Shown one piece after another: positions 11,514-20,372 of a DNA stretch of 64,000 bases. The notes under the pieces were generated by a model. The model saw nothing but the letters and a program-made list of their open reading frames with translations, did no database searches and was not told the DNA's origin. This DNA comes from Parashewanella tropica (GTDB lineage Bacteria; Pseudomonadota; Gammaproteobacteria; Enterobacterales; Shewanellaceae). The translations under genes and the position numbers were made by a program. Location of the stretch: positions 18,501 to 82,500 of the forward strand of contig NZ_CP037951.1 of NCBI RefSeq assembly GCF_004358445.1, written 5' to 3'. The number at the start of each line of letters is the position of its first letter. Positions within the stretch are counted from its first letter, which is position 1.

Positions 11514-12323
11514 TTGGAGACAGAGTTCTATAAAGCCCTTACAGAACATCTTCCTGTCTTTTCCCTCAGCATGATGCGTCCGTTGGGGATGATGTTGCTA
11601 TTGCCATTATTCAAAAGTGGTAGCTTAAGCAGCGGCTTAATGCGCAACGGCCTTGTCATGATGTTTGCTTTTCCTGTGATGCCTACGTTAATGGACATGC
11701 ACGAACATTTATTAGAAGCCACTTATCTTGAGCTAGTTGGCTTGTATATAGAAGAGTTTGCTATTGGTCTGATGATCGGTTTTTGTGCTGCCGTGCCATT
11801 TTGGGCGATTGATATGGCGGGCTTTTTAATTGATACCATGCGTGGTTCATCGCTCTCAACGGTTCTTAACCCGTTATTGGGAGTGGAGTCTTCGGTTTAT
11901 GGTGTAATTTTTGCTCAGGTTTTAAGTGTGCTGTTTCTGGCTTCAGGTGGACTGAACTTCTTACTCAGTGCCATGTATGAGTCTTACCTTGTACTGCCGC
12001 CTGGTTCGCCTTTGTATTTGAATGGCAATATTCCGTTATTTGATTTCTTTTTAAAAGAATGGCGGTTGATGAACGCCTTGTTTATGGGGTTTGCTATGCC
12101 TGCAATGGTGATCATGATGCTCACCGATACCGCCTTTGGTTTGGTGAATCGCTCGGCGCAGCAATTAAACGTATTCTTTTTATCCATGCCGGTTAAGTCG
12201 GTCATGGTGCTGTTGGTGATGATCTATTGCATCAACTTTGCGTTTCATAATTATCTTGCTCGTACTGACAGCGCTGAATCACATTTTCAAATTTTGTATC
12301 ACCTGTTAGAACCTAAGCCATAA
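11514..12323 (+). CDS. sctT: Type III secretion export gate protein SctT
   Basis: This protein of about 269 aa has six or more hydrophobic helices and the SctT/YscT/SpaR pattern RPLGMMLLLPLF, NGLVMMFAFPVMP, GFCAAVPFWAIDMAGFLID and MRGSSLSTVLNPLLG. SctT completes the R5-S4-T1 export gate. No ATG fits. The TTG at 11514, 4 bp after AGGTGGGG, gives METEFYKAL and is preferred; another TTG at 11496, inside sctS, would add six residues. It lies between sctS and sctU in the standard R-S-T-U order. Confidence 0.9.
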   Translation: METEFYKALTEHLPVFSLSMMRPLGMMLLLPLFKSGSLSSGLMRNGLVMMFAFPVMPTLMDMHEHLLEATYLELVGLYIEEFAIGLMIGFCAAVPFWAIDMAGFLIDTMRGSSLSTVLNPLLGVESSVYGVIFAQVLSVLFLASGGLNFLLSAMYESYLVLPPGSPLYLNGNIPLFDFFLKEWRLMNALFMGFAMPAMVIMMLTDTAFGLVNRSAQQLNVFFLSMPVKSVMVLLVMIYCINFAFHNYLARTDSAESHFQILYHLLEPKP

Positions 12324-12335
12324 GGAGGAGACATT

Positions 12336-13484
12336 ATGGCTGAAGGTGGACAAAAGACCGAAAAACCTACCGAGAAACGAATACGTGATGCCCGAAAAAA
12401 AGGGCAGGTGATCCAAAGTAATGAGATTGTAACTGGCTTAGAAATGGCGGTGATCCTCGCTTACTTTTTATTTATGGGGCATGACTTTCTTAACGCCAAT
12501 ATCAAGCTGATTGAACAGTCCATTGAATACATGAACTTAGACTGGAGAACCGCCAGCGAACAACTTTTTTTGGGGTTTGTGGAGATTTTGATCAAGTATT
12601 TTGGCGGCTTAGGCTTAGTGTTATCAGCGACCATAATCCTTGGTCATATTGTTCAAACTGGGCCATTGTGGGCCTCGGAAGCCTTAGAACCTAAATTTGA
12701 TAAGCTTAATGTCGTCAATAATGCTAAACAATTATTTTCGATGAAAAGCTTATTTGAGCTGGCTAAGAATATCTTTAAGGTCTTAGTTCTCAGTGCGGTG
12801 TTCTATTACATTCTTCATAAATACTCCAACTCTTTTCAGTATCTTCCCATTTGTGATGAACAATGTGGTCTTAAGGTGATGATGACCTTAATTTTATGGT
12901 TGTGGGGCTGTTTTGTGGGGTGTTACTTGCTGTTTGGTGCGGCTGACTATGTGTTTCAACGTCATTCCACGATGGAAGAATTAAAGATGTCAAAAGAAGA
13001 AACTAAGCAGGAGCGTAAAGATACCGAAGGTAATCCCGAAATCAAACAAAAGCGCCGTGAAACTCAGCGTGAAATTGCCTCAGGAAGTTTGGCGTCGAAT
13101 GTGAAAAAATCATCCGCAGTAGTGAGAAACCCCAATCACCTTGCCGTGTGTTTATTTTATGATGCTGAGGAATCGCCTATTCCTAAAGTGCTTGAAAAAG
13201 CACAAGATCACTTAGCTTTGCACATTGTCGACCTTGCTGAAAAAGAGCAAGTGCCTGTGGTAGAAAATATTCCGTTGGCGAGAGCTTTATATTCAGAAGT
13301 GGAATCAGGAGATTTTATCCCAGAAAGCTTATTTGAGCCCGTCGCTGAACTGATGCGGATCGTGATGTCGCTGGATTACGATGATGAAGACGACGATGAT
13401 TATGATGAAGAAGATGACGACGATGAAGAAGCGTCAGATGAAGATAATGAAGCCGACACAGGATCGGCTTCAGATAACGATTGA
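12336..13484 (+). CDS. sctU: Type III secretion switch protein SctU, atypical NPNH motif and acidic tail
   Basis: The protein is 382 aa. It starts with the family signature EKPTEKRIRDARKKGQVIQS, has four membrane segments before about residue 205, the linker MSKEETKQERKDTEGNPEIK, and a cytoplasmic domain with VVENIPLARALYSEVE. The cytoplasmic part resembles SsaU of the SPI-2/Esc group, for example IPKVLEKAQDH and FEPVAELMRIVMSLDY. SctU normally cuts itself at NPTH to switch substrate class; here residues 265-268 read NPNH. Residues 347-382 form an Asp/Glu-rich tail not expected in the family. A strong AAGGAGGAG site precedes the ATG. The stop lies 3 bp from the glpE stop. Confidence 0.93.
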   Translation: MAEGGQKTEKPTEKRIRDARKKGQVIQSNEIVTGLEMAVILAYFLFMGHDFLNANIKLIEQSIEYMNLDWRTASEQLFLGFVEILIKYFGGLGLVLSATIILGHIVQTGPLWASEALEPKFDKLNVVNNAKQLFSMKSLFELAKNIFKVLVLSAVFYYILHKYSNSFQYLPICDEQCGLKVMMTLILWLWGCFVGCYLLFGAADYVFQRHSTMEELKMSKEETKQERKDTEGNPEIKQKRRETQREIASGSLASNVKKSSAVVRNPNHLAVCLFYDAEESPIPKVLEKAQDHLALHIVDLAEKEQVPVVENIPLARALYSEVESGDFIPESLFEPVAELMRIVMSLDYDDEDDDDYDEEDDDDEEASDEDNEADTGSASDND

Positions 13485-13487
13485 GGG

Positions 13488-13790
13488 TTAACCCTTAGCC
13501 CAAGCTTCATAACCACCGTCAAGACTGTAGACGTCTTCAAAGCCTTGCTGGATCAGATATTGTGCTGCTTGGACGCTACTGATCCCGTGATAGCACACCA
13601 CTACTGTTGGCGCGTCCAAATCGGCATCACGAATAAATTCAGTAATATTGTCATTCGTTAAGTGTGTTGCCTTGGCAATATGACCATTGCTGAAACTTTC
13701 AGGGTCACGAATGTCAACCAATTGAATATTGTCGTGTTCGCCTGAAAGGGCAATCAATTGAGCAACATTGAGGTGTTTCACTTGAGTCAT
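13488..13790 (-). CDS. glpE: Thiosulfate sulfurtransferase GlpE
   Basis: This 100-aa protein is a single rhodanese domain. [20 protein letters not shown] is the CH2A region, and the active-site loop is [16 protein letters not shown] with Cys66. GlpE transfers sulfur from thiosulfate to acceptors such as cyanide or thioredoxin in the cytosol. AGGAA precedes the ATG. It is convergent with sctU, only 3 bp apart, so the T3SS block sits tightly against this core gene. Confidence 0.93.
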   Translation of the reverse strand: MTQVKHLNVAQLIALSGEHDNIQLVDIRDPESFSNGHIAKATHLTNDNITEFIRDADLDAPTVVVCYHGISSVQAAQYLIQQGFEDVYSLDGGYEAWAKG

Positions 13791-13818
13791 TGCTTGTTCC
13801 TAAACAAATACAAACGTT

Positions 13819-13856
13819 GTCATACCTACTTTAGCAGGTATGACGTTGGGTTTTTT
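13819..13856 (+). terminator. Rho-independent terminator between glpE and tdh
   Basis: Perfect 9-bp arms GTCATACCT and AGGTATGAC are followed, after GTTGGG, by six T residues. The T-run is on the plus strand, so it would stop transcripts coming from sctU through the antisense of glpE. It lies about 330 bp beyond the end of sctU and could be the true end of the T3SS transcript. Confidence 0.55.
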
Positions 13857-13901
13857 AATAGGTTTGAATGAAACTTTCTGTATTTATTACAGCTTCAACC
13901 C

Positions 13902-14927
13902 TTAATCCCAGTTTAAAATCACTTTACCTGATTGACCCGAACGCATGGCATCAAAGCCTTGTTGGAAGTCATCAATATGGTAGTGGTGAGTGATGATTGG
14001 GCTGATATCTAAGCCTGATTGGATAAGGCTAGCCATCTTATACCAAGTCTCAAACATCTCACGGCCGTAGATACCTTTGATTTCTAACCCTTTGAAGATC
14101 ACCTTACTCCAGTCGATCCCCATGTTTTCAGGTGGAATACCCAGCATGGCAATTTTTCCGCCGTGATTCATCGCATCAAGCATACTTTGGAATGCCGATG
14201 GCACACCTGACATCTCCAAGCCAACATCAAAGCCTTCAGTCATACCAAGCTCAGACATCACAGATGTTAACTCTTCTGTTGCTACGTTAACCGCACGAGT
14301 AGCGCCCATTTTACGGGCTAAGTCTAGGCGGTATTCATTAACGTCAGTGATCACGACATGACGTGCACCCACATGTTTACAGACAGCCGCTGCCATAATG
14401 CCGATTGGGCCTGCGCCCGTGATCAATACATCTTCACCCACTAAATCAAACGATAAAGCGGTATGCACAGCATTGCCAAACGGATCAAAGATTGAGGCTA
14501 AGTCATCACTGACATCATCAGGTAATTTAAAGGCGTTGAATGCTGGAATAACAAGATACTCAGCAAATGCGCCTTCACGGTTGACGCCTACACCTGTGGT
14601 GTTACGACATAAATGGGTACGACCCGCACGGCAGTTACGACAATGACTACAGGTAATGTGACCTTCGCCTGATACTCGGTCACCAATATTAAAGCCACGA
14701 ACACCTTCACCGATGGCAACCACTTCACCCACGTACTCATGGCCTACAACCATAGGTGTGGGAATGGTGGCTTGTGACCATTCGTCCCAGTTATAAATAT
14801 GGATATCAGTGCCACAAATCGCCGTTTTGCGGATTTTGATCAGGATATCGTTGTAACCCATTTCTGGTTTATCAACGTCGACCATCCAAATGCCTTCTTC
14901 AGGCTTTAACTTACTTAACGCTTTCAT
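13902..14927 (-). CDS. tdh: L-threonine 3-dehydrogenase
   Basis: This 341-aa protein is a zinc medium-chain dehydrogenase. The catalytic zinc ligands are in [15 protein letters not shown] and GHEYVG, the structural zinc cysteines are in [15 protein letters not shown], and the nucleotide loop is [14 protein letters not shown]. It oxidises L-threonine to 2-amino-3-ketobutyrate with NAD. The ATG overlaps the kbl stop by one base, so kbl and tdh form a coupled operon that degrades threonine to glycine and acetyl-CoA. Confidence 0.96.
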   Translation of the reverse strand: MKALSKLKPEEGIWMVDVDKPEMGYNDILIKIRKTAICGTDIHIYNWDEWSQATIPTPMVVGHEYVGEVVAIGEGVRGFNIGDRVSGEGHITCSHCRNCRAGRTHLCRNTTGVGVNREGAFAEYLVIPAFNAFKLPDDVSDDLASIFDPFGNAVHTALSFDLVGEDVLITGAGPIGIMAAAVCKHVGARHVVITDVNEYRLDLARKMGATRAVNVATEELTSVMSELGMTEGFDVGLEMSGVPSAFQSMLDAMNHGGKIAMLGIPPENMGIDWSKVIFKGLEIKGIYGREMFETWYKMASLIQSGLDISPIITHHYHIDDFQQGFDAMRSGQSGKVILNWD

Positions 14928-16123
14928 TATTGGATAATACCCATTTCTTTACCGATACGGATAAAGGCTTCGATGGCTTTGTCTAATTGTTCGCGAGTAT
15001 GAGCCGCTGACATTTGTGTACGGATACGCGCTTGGCCTTTAGGTACCACAGGGAAGGAGAAGCCAATCACATAAATGTGCTCTTCAAGTAGACGGTTTGC
15101 AAAATCACCTGCCAATTTAGCATCCCCAATCATTACAGGAATGATGGCATGGTCGGCACCCGCAAGCGTAAAGCCTGCCGCCGACATTTGCTCACGGAAA
15201 TAACGCGCATTGTCTTTAAGTTGGTTACGCAAATCAGCACCATCTTTAAGCATGTCTAATACACGAATTGATGCGCTGACAATGGCTGGTGCTAATGAAT
15301 TTGAGAATAGATAAGGGCGCGAGCGTTGACGTAACCAGTCAATCACTTCTTTTTTCCCTGAGGTAAAGCCACCAGATGCACCGCCTAAGGCTTTGCCTAG
15401 GGTACCCGTGATAATATCTACGCGATCCATGACTTCACAGTATTCGTGTGTACCTCGACCTTCTTCCCCCACAAAGCCAACAGCGTGAGAGTCGTCAACC
15501 ATCACCAATGCGCCGTATTTATCTGCCAAGTCACACACACCTTGTAAGTTGGCAATCACTCCGTCCATAGAGAACACACCGTCAGTGGCGATAAGAATAT
15601 TACGCGCGCCAGCGTCTTTGGCGGCTATGAGTTGTTGTTCTAGATCTGCCATGTCGTTATTGGCATAACGGAAACGCTTCGCTTTACATAAACGCACACC
15701 ATCAATAATGGAAGCGTGGTTTAACGCGTCAGACACAATGGCGTCATTACCATCTAATAGAGTTTCAAATAACCCCGCATTAGCGTCAAAGCACGAAGAG
15801 TACAAAATGGTATCTTCCATGCCCAAAAACTCACTTAATGCAGACTCTAATTGCTTATGAATGTCTTGAGTACCACAAATAAAACGCACAGATGCCATAC
15901 CAAAACCATGAGCATCCAACCCTTGTTGAGCCGCTTTGATCAGCTCTGGGTGATTAGCTAAGCCTAAGTAATTATTGGCACAGAAGTTAATGACTTCTTC
16001 ACTGTTAACGTTAATTGCTGTTTGTTGTGGTGAAACTATGACACGTTCACTTTTATAAAGCCCTTCAGCTTTAACGTCAGCCAGTTGCTGATTAATTTGT
16101 TGGTAAAAAGATGGTGAGGCCAA
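14927..16123 (-). CDS. kbl: Glycine C-acetyltransferase (2-amino-3-ketobutyrate CoA ligase)
   Basis: The protein is 398 aa, the usual Kbl length, and belongs to the alpha-oxoamine synthases. The PLP lysine is in [16 protein letters not shown] near residue 244, with [20 protein letters not shown] before it. It cleaves 2-amino-3-ketobutyrate with CoA to glycine and acetyl-CoA. The start codon is TTG at 16123 with AAAGGAG upstream. It is the first gene of kbl-tdh and follows a palindromic spacer. Confidence 0.96.
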   Translation of the reverse strand: MASPSFYQQINQQLADVKAEGLYKSERVIVSPQQTAINVNSEEVINFCANNYLGLANHPELIKAAQQGLDAHGFGMASVRFICGTQDIHKQLESALSEFLGMEDTILYSSCFDANAGLFETLLDGNDAIVSDALNHASIIDGVRLCKAKRFRYANNDMADLEQQLIAAKDAGARNILIATDGVFSMDGVIANLQGVCDLADKYGALVMVDDSHAVGFVGEEGRGTHEYCEVMDRVDIITGTLGKALGGASGGFTSGKKEVIDWLRQRSRPYLFSNSLAPAIVSASIRVLDMLKDGADLRNQLKDNARYFREQMSAAGFTLAGADHAIIPVMIGDAKLAGDFANRLLEEHIYVIGFSFPVVPKGQARIRTQMSAAHTREQLDKAIEAFIRIGKEMGIIQ

Positions 16124-16192
16124 AGGACGCTCCTTTAAATCAGAGGTTAAATTATCGGAACCGTGCAGGTTACATTAGCCGATGATATTAGA

Positions 16193-16214
16193 ATGGGGGT
16201 AAGTGTACCCCCAT
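16193..16214. repeat. Perfect inverted repeat in the kbl upstream region
   Basis: ATGGGGGT and ACCCCCAT form a perfect 8-bp repeat around AAGTGT, 70 bp upstream of kbl and 100 bp past the TetR gene stop. There is no T-run, so an operator or weak terminator is possible. A site for the neighbouring TetR protein is conceivable but unproven. Confidence 0.4.
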
Positions 16215-16315
16215 GACGAGGATTGTTCAAAAGGATCATGGAGTTGAAATGGTGTCGTGGTGTAAATCTTAACGCACGCCTTATCTGCCCTGATTTAGGT
16301 CACTTCAACAATGCG

Positions 16316-16960
16316 TTATTGGTGGCTGTGGCTCAATTCTATATAGCGCCTTTCCAATTGCTCAAAGGCTTGCTTAGCATTGGGCGTTGCGTAGATTTTG
16401 GTTAGCATAATGACTCTTGAGACACCATCGTAGAGTTCAGGTTTTTCAATGTGGGAATGCGTCGATTGTGACAGTCGATAACTGATCCATGACGCGACGA
16501 TCATTTTTAAGGTATCGGCAAAGCGCTCAAGATCATCCTCAGGAATGGTTAAGATACCATTATTAACCAGCTGGCGAATGATGCTTTGACCTGAAGCCAT
16601 GACTTTGCCTTGAATGGCATGATAGCGTTGCTTTAACGACTCATCTTTTTGCAAAATATCACTGAGGTTGGCATACAGAAAGCGGAATTGCCATAAGCTA
16701 TAAAAGATGGCATCAAAGTAATTCACTAAGCGTTCAGGACTTATCACTCCTTGCTGTAAAGGTTGAAAGTTTTCCTCTAAATGCCCTTCGTATAAACTGA
16801 AAATACTCTGAATGATGTCTTGCTTGTTTCTAAAGTGGTAATACAGGTTACCGGGGCTGATCCCTAAGTGAGCCGCAATGTGGTTAGTAGTGATCGCTCG
16901 CTCGCCGTGCTCATTAAATAACTCAAGACTGGCGTGGATGATTTTATCACGAGTTTTCAT
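16316..16960 (-). CDS. TetR/AcrR family transcriptional regulator
   Basis: This 214-aa protein has an N-terminal TetR helix-turn-helix: TRDKIIHASLELFNEHG, TTNHIAAHLGISPGNLYYHF and RNKQDIIQSIF, residues 3-55. The C-terminal ligand domain is helical and matches no specific ligand class I can name. It lies between kbl and the divergent waaA, an order I associate with Shewanella. Its start has AGGAAG upstream. Targets are unknown; it may control kbl-tdh or itself. Confidence 0.9.
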   Translation of the reverse strand: MKTRDKIIHASLELFNEHGERAITTNHIAAHLGISPGNLYYHFRNKQDIIQSIFSLYEGHLEENFQPLQQGVISPERLVNYFDAIFYSLWQFRFLYANLSDILQKDESLKQRYHAIQGKVMASGQSIIRQLVNNGILTIPEDDLERFADTLKMIVASWISYRLSQSTHSHIEKPELYDGVSRVIMLTKIYATPNAKQAFEQLERRYIELSHSHQ

Positions 16961-17062
16961 TTGGCTTCCTAAAGGCTAATTTGCCCAGATTGTTACGTCA
17001 TATCAGCGGTTATGGTAGCATTGGCGTTAATCTTCAAGCAAAGTCTGTAATTGGAACGTTAC

Positions 17063-18322
17063 ATGAATCGTTTTTGGTATTCTGCTCTTCTGTATTTGCT
17101 CTCACCTTTATTAATCAGCTACTTAGCGGTAAGGGCGATAAAGAGTCGAGACTACCGAAGTCGCTGGTCGGAGCGGTTCGGATGGCATAAAGTTCAACCA
17201 ACAGATGTGTTATTTCATACCGCATCTATGGGAGAAACTCAGGCCGCTATCCCGCTTATTCAAAGCATTATAGATACTTATCCTGAACATAGGGTAACTA
17301 TCACTACAACTAGTCCAACAGGATCGGCGCTGGTAAACAAAGCGTTTGGTGATAAAGTTCAGCATTGCTATTTACCGATGGATTTTGCCTGTGCGACTCA
17401 ACGTTTTGTTAACCGATTATCACCAAAGCTGGTGGTGATTTTGGAAACAGAGTTATGGCCAAATTTGTTGCATTACTCGCAAAAGCAGGGGGCGAAAGTC
17501 ATTTTAGCCAATGCGCGATTATCTGAGTCTTCCTTTGCTAAGTATCAAAAATACCCCGCACTTACAGAGCCAATGCTTAAGTCCTTAGACTATATTGGCG
17601 TCCAAACTGAAGCAGAGCAGCAACGATTTATTCAATTAGGCGTTGAGGCCACGAAAACAGAAGTGACCGGTAGCCTTAAGTTTGATTTAAAGATCAGTGA
17701 TGCAATCCTAGAAGAGGGAAAAAAGCAAAGAGCACAATGGCAGCGAGATGCTTCGCCAATCTGGGTTGCAGCCAGTGTCCATCCGGGGGAGTTTGATGCC
17801 GTACTTGAGGCTCATCAGCAATTACTCAAAACTCACCCAAGCGCGCTATTGATTATGGTTCCCCGTCACCCTGAACAATTCGATACAGCCGCCAAGCGTA
17901 TTGAAGCTCATCAGTTGACCATAGCAAGACGCAGCCAGCAAGATGCTGTTACTGCGTCTACTCAGGTATTACTGGGTGATACGATGGGAGAAATGCTCAA
18001 GTTTTTTGCTTGTGGCGATCAAGCCTTTATTGGTGGCTCGTTTATTGAGCACGGTGGGCAAAATCCATTGGAGGCCGCAGCGATGGGATTAGCTGTGCTG
18101 ATGGGAGCGTCTCGCTATAACTTTACCGATATCTGCCAAATGCTCACAAGCGTTAACAGCATGATCTCGGTAGATTCAAGTTCCGCTCTGGCCCAATCGT
18201 TGATTGAAAATATCAATCAACCAAGTGAATTGAGCAAACGTCAACAAGCGGCAAAAGATTGCGTGGCAGCGAATCGTGGTGCGCTTTTGAAACATCAAGC
18301 CATTATAAAAGCCCGACTATAG
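17063..18322 (+). CDS. waaA: 3-deoxy-D-manno-octulosonic acid (Kdo) transferase WaaA
   Basis: The protein is 419 aa, a GT30 family member. An N-terminal membrane anchor, YSALLYLLSPLLISYLAV, is followed by the acceptor-side motif HTASMGETQAAIPLI, VILETELWPNLL, the nucleotide-side MVPRHPEQF and IGGSFIEHGGQNPLEAAAMG. It adds Kdo to lipid IVA on the inner face of the inner membrane. The ATG at 17063 is chosen, with GGAA 6 bp upstream; a TTG at 17051 would add four residues. It is divergent from the TetR gene and opens the LPS core cluster. Confidence 0.95.
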   Translation: MNRFWYSALLYLLSPLLISYLAVRAIKSRDYRSRWSERFGWHKVQPTDVLFHTASMGETQAAIPLIQSIIDTYPEHRVTITTTSPTGSALVNKAFGDKVQHCYLPMDFACATQRFVNRLSPKLVVILETELWPNLLHYSQKQGAKVILANARLSESSFAKYQKYPALTEPMLKSLDYIGVQTEAEQQRFIQLGVEATKTEVTGSLKFDLKISDAILEEGKKQRAQWQRDASPIWVAASVHPGEFDAVLEAHQQLLKTHPSALLIMVPRHPEQFDTAAKRIEAHQLTIARRSQQDAVTASTQVLLGDTMGEMLKFFACGDQAFIGGSFIEHGGQNPLEAAAMGLAVLMGASRYNFTDICQMLTSVNSMISVDSSSALAQSLIENINQPSELSKRQQAAKDCVAANRGALLKHQAIIKARL

Positions 18323-18358
18323 GGTAATTTCTGATAGCTAAGTTTTTCAAGCGAGGAT

Positions 18359-18439
18359 AAGCAAACGCTGAAACGCTACAAGCCCATCCATGGGCGCTTG
18401 GCCTCGGCATCCATGCCTCGGACATTCAGCTTATTGCTT
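18359..18439. repeat. Compound palindromic element between waaA and kdkA
   Basis: The 205-bp convergent spacer holds an outer imperfect stem of about 12 bp, AAGCAA/GCTGAA on the left and TTCAGC/TTGCTT on the right. It encloses two inner palindromes, GCCCATCCATGGGC at 18382-18395 and GGCATCCATGCC at 18406-18417. This three-stem design is typical of interspersed REP/MITE-type intergenic repeats. No second copy was seen in the window, so its repeat nature is inferred from form alone. Confidence 0.45.
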
Positions 18440-18527
18440 TCCCTCTCTCCTGTAAATTCAATGATTTGAATTTTTGAGTCAGTATCTCATATGGAGTGGC
18501 GGTTTTCTTAATTGACGGGCATTACAG

Positions 18528-19241
18528 CTATAGGGCATTTTGGTAGCCGGTTAGCAGCTGTTGCCAATCTTGTTCATTAAAGGCCAGCTCGGGAAGTTTG
18601 GCCTTTTCTTTATCAAATGAACGGCGCAGTCGTGCAATATTGCTTTGTTGCCAAGATGAGGATGGTTTACGGATTTCGCCACGATCAAAATCAATCAAAT
18701 AAAATTGCTGCTTATCCCATAAAATATTTTTAATATTCAAGTCTGCGTGATAGATGCCAAGTCGATGAAAACGAGCTATGGTCGCACCCAGTTGTTGCCA
18801 TAATGCGTCGTCCATGTTGCTGCTGGAAAGCAAACCGTGTAAATCAACGGCATTATCAATTCGCTCAATCAAGATATCACCACGATACCATAAACCAGTA
18901 CGTTCAATTTTGGCAGCGACAGGACGAGGCACGGGTAAATCGAGCTGGATCATATGGGCTAATAATCGCAATTCAGCCATGGGGCGGGTATATTCTCGTC
19001 CAGTATACAGATATAAATCACGGCTGAATTTTGCCATCAGCCCACCACGCCAATAATGACGCAGTACCCATTGCTTTGTGTCTGCTCCCTGAATAAACCA
19101 TGTAGTATGACGCCCAGTTGACGTGCCTGTTATCGACTGCTTTGCTTGCCAATAATTGGGTTCAAAGTGTTCAGCGGTTAAAGATTGGAATTGAGGAGCC
19201 GCTACTGCAACTGTGACATTTTTATGGGTTTTTATCTGCAT
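18528..19241 (-). CDS. kdkA: 3-deoxy-D-manno-octulosonic acid kinase KdkA
   Basis: This 237-aa protein has a kinase-like fold of the Kdo kinase family. RHYWRGGLMAKFSRDLYLYT and RPMAELRLLAHMIQLDLPVPRP form the N-lobe region. The catalytic loop is IYHADLNIKNILWD, followed by YLIDFDRGEIR in place of DFG. It phosphorylates the Kdo residue of the LPS inner core, which fits its place between waaA and the heptosyltransferase. Confidence 0.93.
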   Translation of the reverse strand: MQIKTHKNVTVAVAAPQFQSLTAEHFEPNYWQAKQSITGTSTGRHTTWFIQGADTKQWVLRHYWRGGLMAKFSRDLYLYTGREYTRPMAELRLLAHMIQLDLPVPRPVAAKIERTGLWYRGDILIERIDNAVDLHGLLSSSNMDDALWQQLGATIARFHRLGIYHADLNIKNILWDKQQFYLIDFDRGEIRKPSSSWQQSNIARLRRSFDKEKAKLPELAFNEQDWQQLLTGYQNAL

Positions 19242-19330
19242 TTTCAGGTTGAACCATGGCTTGTGACCTCATTCTACATTAACATGAGTCGCTTGCGGAA
19301 ATATCACGAATAAACAACTCGGTGTTTTAA

Positions 19331-20356
19331 ATGAAGCTGGATCTTTCAAGTAAACAATCTTTATGTGTATTACGTCTTTCAGCCATTGGCGATGTATGTC
19401 ATGCGGTGGCTATGGTACAGACAATCCAGCGCCGATATCCTCACCTTGCTATCACTTGGGTGGTTGGTAAAGTGGAATATCAGTTGGTTAAACACCTTCC
19501 TAATGTTGAGTTTGTGATTTTTGATAAATCCCAAGGCTGGCGAAGCTATACCAATCTGAAACAATCATTAAACGGGCAGTGCTTTGATGTACTTCTGCAT
19601 ATGCAAGTCGCACTCAGAGCCAGTATCGCTTCATTAATGATCAAGGCAGATATTAAAGTGGGCTTTGATAAAGCGCGTGCCAAAGAAGGGCAATGGTTGG
19701 TGACCAATCATGCTATCGCCCCTCAACAAGAGCCACACGTTTTGGATGGCTTTATGGGCTTTGCTCGTGCTATTGGGGTGGAAGACTTAACGCCTCAATG
19801 GAATATTCCGATCCCAGATGCCGATGAACAGTGGGCGCAGCAGCAATGTCAGCAACCGACGTTTATTATTTGCGCCGCAGCAAGCAAAGCCGAACGTAAT
19901 TGGTTACCAGAACGCTACGCTGAAGTGGCGGATCATATGGCAAACAAAGGTTATCAAGTGATGTTATGTGGTGGCCCTTCTGGGTTAGAAAAGCAATTGG
20001 CTAATAGCATTATTGAGCACAGCCAAACTGAGCTTATTAACCAAGTTGGCAATACCAGTTTGTTGCAGTTATTGGCTTTACTTAAACACGCTAAATTGGT
20101 ACTCGCCCCCGATACGGGACCGGCACATATGGCGACGACGCAAGGGACACCTGTTATTGGTTTGTATGCTCACTCAAATCCTGGTCGCACCGGGCCTTAT
20201 AATGACAGGGATAAGGTCGTGAGTGTGTACTGTGATGTCATTGCTGAGCAGCAAGGAGCGAATGTGCCATGGGGAAAACGCGCCAAAGGTGAAGGTTTGA
20301 TGGAACGGATCACTACAGAGCAGGTGATCCAACAATTAGAACAGTGTGTTAATTAA
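19331..20356 (+). CDS. Glycosyltransferase family 9, LPS heptosyltransferase
   Basis: The protein is 341 aa with the GT9 pattern. RLSAIGDVCHAVAMVQTIQRRYP is at the N-terminus, AAASKAERNWLPERYAEVAD starts the second domain, and LAPDTGPAHMATTQGTPVIGLYAHSNPGRTGPY is the donor-site signature. It probably transfers heptose to Kdo or to the first heptose; the overall form is of the OpsX/WaaC type, but acceptor specificity cannot be read. The GTG-start gene downstream follows in the same direction. Confidence 0.87.
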   Translation: MKLDLSSKQSLCVLRLSAIGDVCHAVAMVQTIQRRYPHLAITWVVGKVEYQLVKHLPNVEFVIFDKSQGWRSYTNLKQSLNGQCFDVLLHMQVALRASIASLMIKADIKVGFDKARAKEGQWLVTNHAIAPQQEPHVLDGFMGFARAIGVEDLTPQWNIPIPDADEQWAQQQCQQPTFIICAAASKAERNWLPERYAEVADHMANKGYQVMLCGGPSGLEKQLANSIIEHSQTELINQVGNTSLLQLLALLKHAKLVLAPDTGPAHMATTQGTPVIGLYAHSNPGRTGPYNDRDKVVSVYCDVIAEQQGANVPWGKRAKGEGLMERITTEQVIQQLEQCVN

Positions 20357-20372
20357 GAATAGAGGCCAAATC

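Noticed and set aside
10599..13484. Reading the sctRSTU block as flagellar fliPQR-flhB
   Set aside because: No fliO, no signal peptide on the first gene, and the SctU cytoplasmic domain matches the SPI-2 type better than FlhB.
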